NCBI GenBank assembly: GCA_946644025.1
Contig: CAMPCG010000171.1
Coordinates: forward strand, 1 to 6,409
Reading direction: 5' to 3'
DNA length: 6,409 nucleotides
Source of the DNA: an uncultured Prevotellaceae bacterium
Lineage (GTDB): Bacteria; Bacteroidota; Bacteroidia; Bacteroidales; Bacteroidaceae
Shown here one piece after another: positions 5,099-6,409 of the stretch. The position numbers were made by a program, and so were the translations under genes. Numbering within the stretch: the first letter of the stretch is position 1; every line of letters begins with the position of its first letter. The notes beneath the pieces are model-generated. The model was not told where the DNA came from, did not search any database, and was given only the letters and a program-made list of their open reading frames with translations.

Positions 5099-6409
5099 AT
5101 GAAAAGAAAAGACCTGAACAAGAAGATGGCCACGGTGGTGACAGCCTTGCTGGCATCGTTCACCCTCGAGGCCACGGCGGCCAACACGAAGACCACCGTA
5201 GAAAAAGTGTCGGCAACAGTGGAACTGACCGACGACGTAGACTACATCGTCAGCGGCGCGACGCCCTTCGACAACGCCGGTGTGGTGGACATCAAGAACA
5301 CCGACCACGCCGTGCTCATCCTCAGCAACGTGAAGCCCTCGGCAGCCCTGCGTCTGCTGGCCGCCCACGTGAAAGTGAACGGCGAAAAGGCGGTGAACAA
5401 CTCCAACTGCCAGGTGAAGCTCTACAACCGCGGCTGCATCATCATGCCCTACGGCAGCAACTTCAAGCCACTCACCGCCTACACCGAGCAGAACTTCCAG
5501 GGCGAGTCGTGCAACAACTACGGGCTGGAGAACAGCGGCGGCTACATGAACACGCTGAACAACGCGAAACTGAACAACCGCATACGCTCGTTCAAGCTGA
5601 AACGCGGTTACATGGTGACCTTCGCCAACCGTGCCGGCGGACGCGGCTACAGCCGATGCTTCATCGCAGCCGACGAAGACCTGGAAGTGGCCACACTGCC
5701 CGGCGTGCTGGACAACAGCATCTCGTCGTACCGCATCTTCAAGTGGTATGACGCTGGAAAGAAACAGCTGGCCAACGACCTGACGTCCTCGACACTGGCA
5801 GCCCTCAACGTGCAGAGCAGCTACACCTGGAGCCAGGGACACGACATGGCCCCCGACTATGAGTGCGTGCCCAACCACATCTACGAGGACTACCCCTCGT
5901 CGTCGGCCATCGGACAGGCCACGTGGTCGCCCCACACGAAGACCAACAACGAGCCGCGCAACTCGGCTGACGACCACCCGCAGGACCTCAACACCATCCT
6001 GAACAACTGGGAGAACATGATGCGTACGGGTATGCGCCTCTGCTCCCCCGCCTCGTGGGACGGCAGCGACTACGGGAACGCCACGGGATTCCTGGCCGAG
6101 TTCCTGGACAGCATCGACGCCCGCGGATGGCGATGCGACATCATCGACCTGCACTGCTACTGGCCCGAGAGCAGCTTCAACACCTGGAGCTTCTATGACC
6201 AGTGGGCCAACCGCTACGGCCGACCCATCTGGATCAGCGAGTGGGTCTGGGGAGCATCATGGAACAGCAACGGAGCCTTCGCCAGCGGTGTCACCGAGAC
6301 ACAGAACCGCGACGCCATCCGACGCATCACCGCCAACCTCAACAACTGGGACTGCATCGAGCGCTACTACTACTGGAACAGCGAGCGCGACCCCAGCCGC
6401 ATCTACAAG
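5099..6409 (+). CDS. Secreted GH128-like glycoside hydrolase with N-terminal beta-gamma-crystallin-like region (3' partial)
   Basis: 437 codons are open to the window's end with no stop, so the C-terminus is missing. MKRKDLNKKMATVVTALLAS begins a signal peptide with a likely cut near residue 28 (ATAA) and no lipobox, suggesting secretion or periplasmic location. Residues about 30-120 are a beta-rich module of unknown type. Residues about 120-215 carry two crystallin-like Greek-key signatures: YTEQNFQG (128-135) with NNRIRS (159-164), and DNSISS (205-210). Residues about 220-437 match the Glyco_hydro_cc/GH128 TIM barrel: TWSQG (243-247), NNEP with acid/base Glu285, LCSPASW (314-320), IIDLHCYW (348-355), YGRPIWISEW (373-382) with nucleophile Glu381, and RYYYWN (422-427). 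Known GH128 enzymes cleave beta-1,3-glucans; the substrate here is inferred. The ATG at 5099 is preferred for its signal peptide and the A-rich upstream sequence; no Shine-Dalgarno is seen. Confidence 0.82.
   Translation, partial: MKRKDLNKKMATVVTALLASFTLEATAANTKTTVEKVSATVELTDDVDYIVSGATPFDNAGVVDIKNTDHAVLILSNVKPSAALRLLAAHVKVNGEKAVNNSNCQVKLYNRGCIIMPYGSNFKPLTAYTEQNFQGESCNNYGLENSGGYMNTLNNAKLNNRIRSFKLKRGYMVTFANRAGGRGYSRCFIAADEDLEVATLPGVLDNSISSYRIFKWYDAGKKQLANDLTSSTLAALNVQSSYTWSQGHDMAPDYECVPNHIYEDYPSSSAIGQATWSPHTKTNNEPRNSADDHPQDLNTILNNWENMMRTGMRLCSPASWDGSDYGNATGFLAEFLDSIDARGWRCDIIDLHCYWPESSFNTWSFYDQWANRYGRPIWISEWVWGASWNSNGAFASGVTETQNRDAIRRITANLNNWDCIERYYYWNSERDPSRIYK

Noticed and set aside
5051..6154. 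Long minus-strand open frame of 367 codons opposite the glycoside hydrolase
   Set aside because: It is low-complexity Val/Gly/His-rich translation that mirrors the GC-rich codon use of the true + strand gene, which has a signal peptide and clear catalytic motifs.

Overview
This 6.4 kb window reads as chromosomal DNA of a Bacteroidales bacterium, most likely of the Prevotella group. The evidence is the gene content (an S9 peptidase of the Porphyromonas DPP5 type and an HflX starting MKEFVISEAK), the absence of clear Shine-Dalgarno sites, and several copies of the Bacteroidetes sigma-ABfr promoter pattern (TTG or TTTG, about 20 nt, then TAnnTTTG). No mobile element, phage gene, RNA gene or CRISPR array is visible.

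Layout. Positions 1-204 hold a GC-rich direct repeat and two divergent promoters: one faces left toward a gene outside the window, and one drives the first gene. At 205-981 (+) lies a VanX/DdpX-type D-Ala-D-Ala dipeptidase lipoprotein. It converges on an exported S9-family prolyl-oligopeptidase-like peptidase at 1141-3417 (-). The 159-nt gap between the two stop codons holds a perfect 20-bp hairpin, probably a bidirectional terminator. Positions 3418-3554 form a divergent promoter region: a 13-bp sequence containing the -7 element is repeated exactly in inverted orientation, and the S9 leader carries a tandem 15-mer. At 3555-4835 (+) is hflX, a ribosome-associated GTPase. Four nucleotides after its stop begins a 220-nt island of 11-nt repeats: four G-rich copies, a 41-nt spacer containing a TAnnTTTG box, then eleven C-rich copies in the opposite orientation. 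At 5099 a secreted glycoside hydrolase starts and runs off the right edge. Its catalytic domain resembles GH128 (Glyco_hydro_cc), and it is preceded by a region with beta-gamma-crystallin-like motifs.

How the genes relate. They do not form an obvious operon. Three encode envelope or exported hydrolases, for peptidoglycan dipeptide, peptides and glucan, and one encodes a housekeeping GTPase. The two points most worth following up are the 11-mer inverted repeat island, which forms the upstream region and perhaps the leader of the glycoside hydrolase gene, and the apparent fusion of a Ca-binding-type crystallin fold to a GH128-like enzyme.
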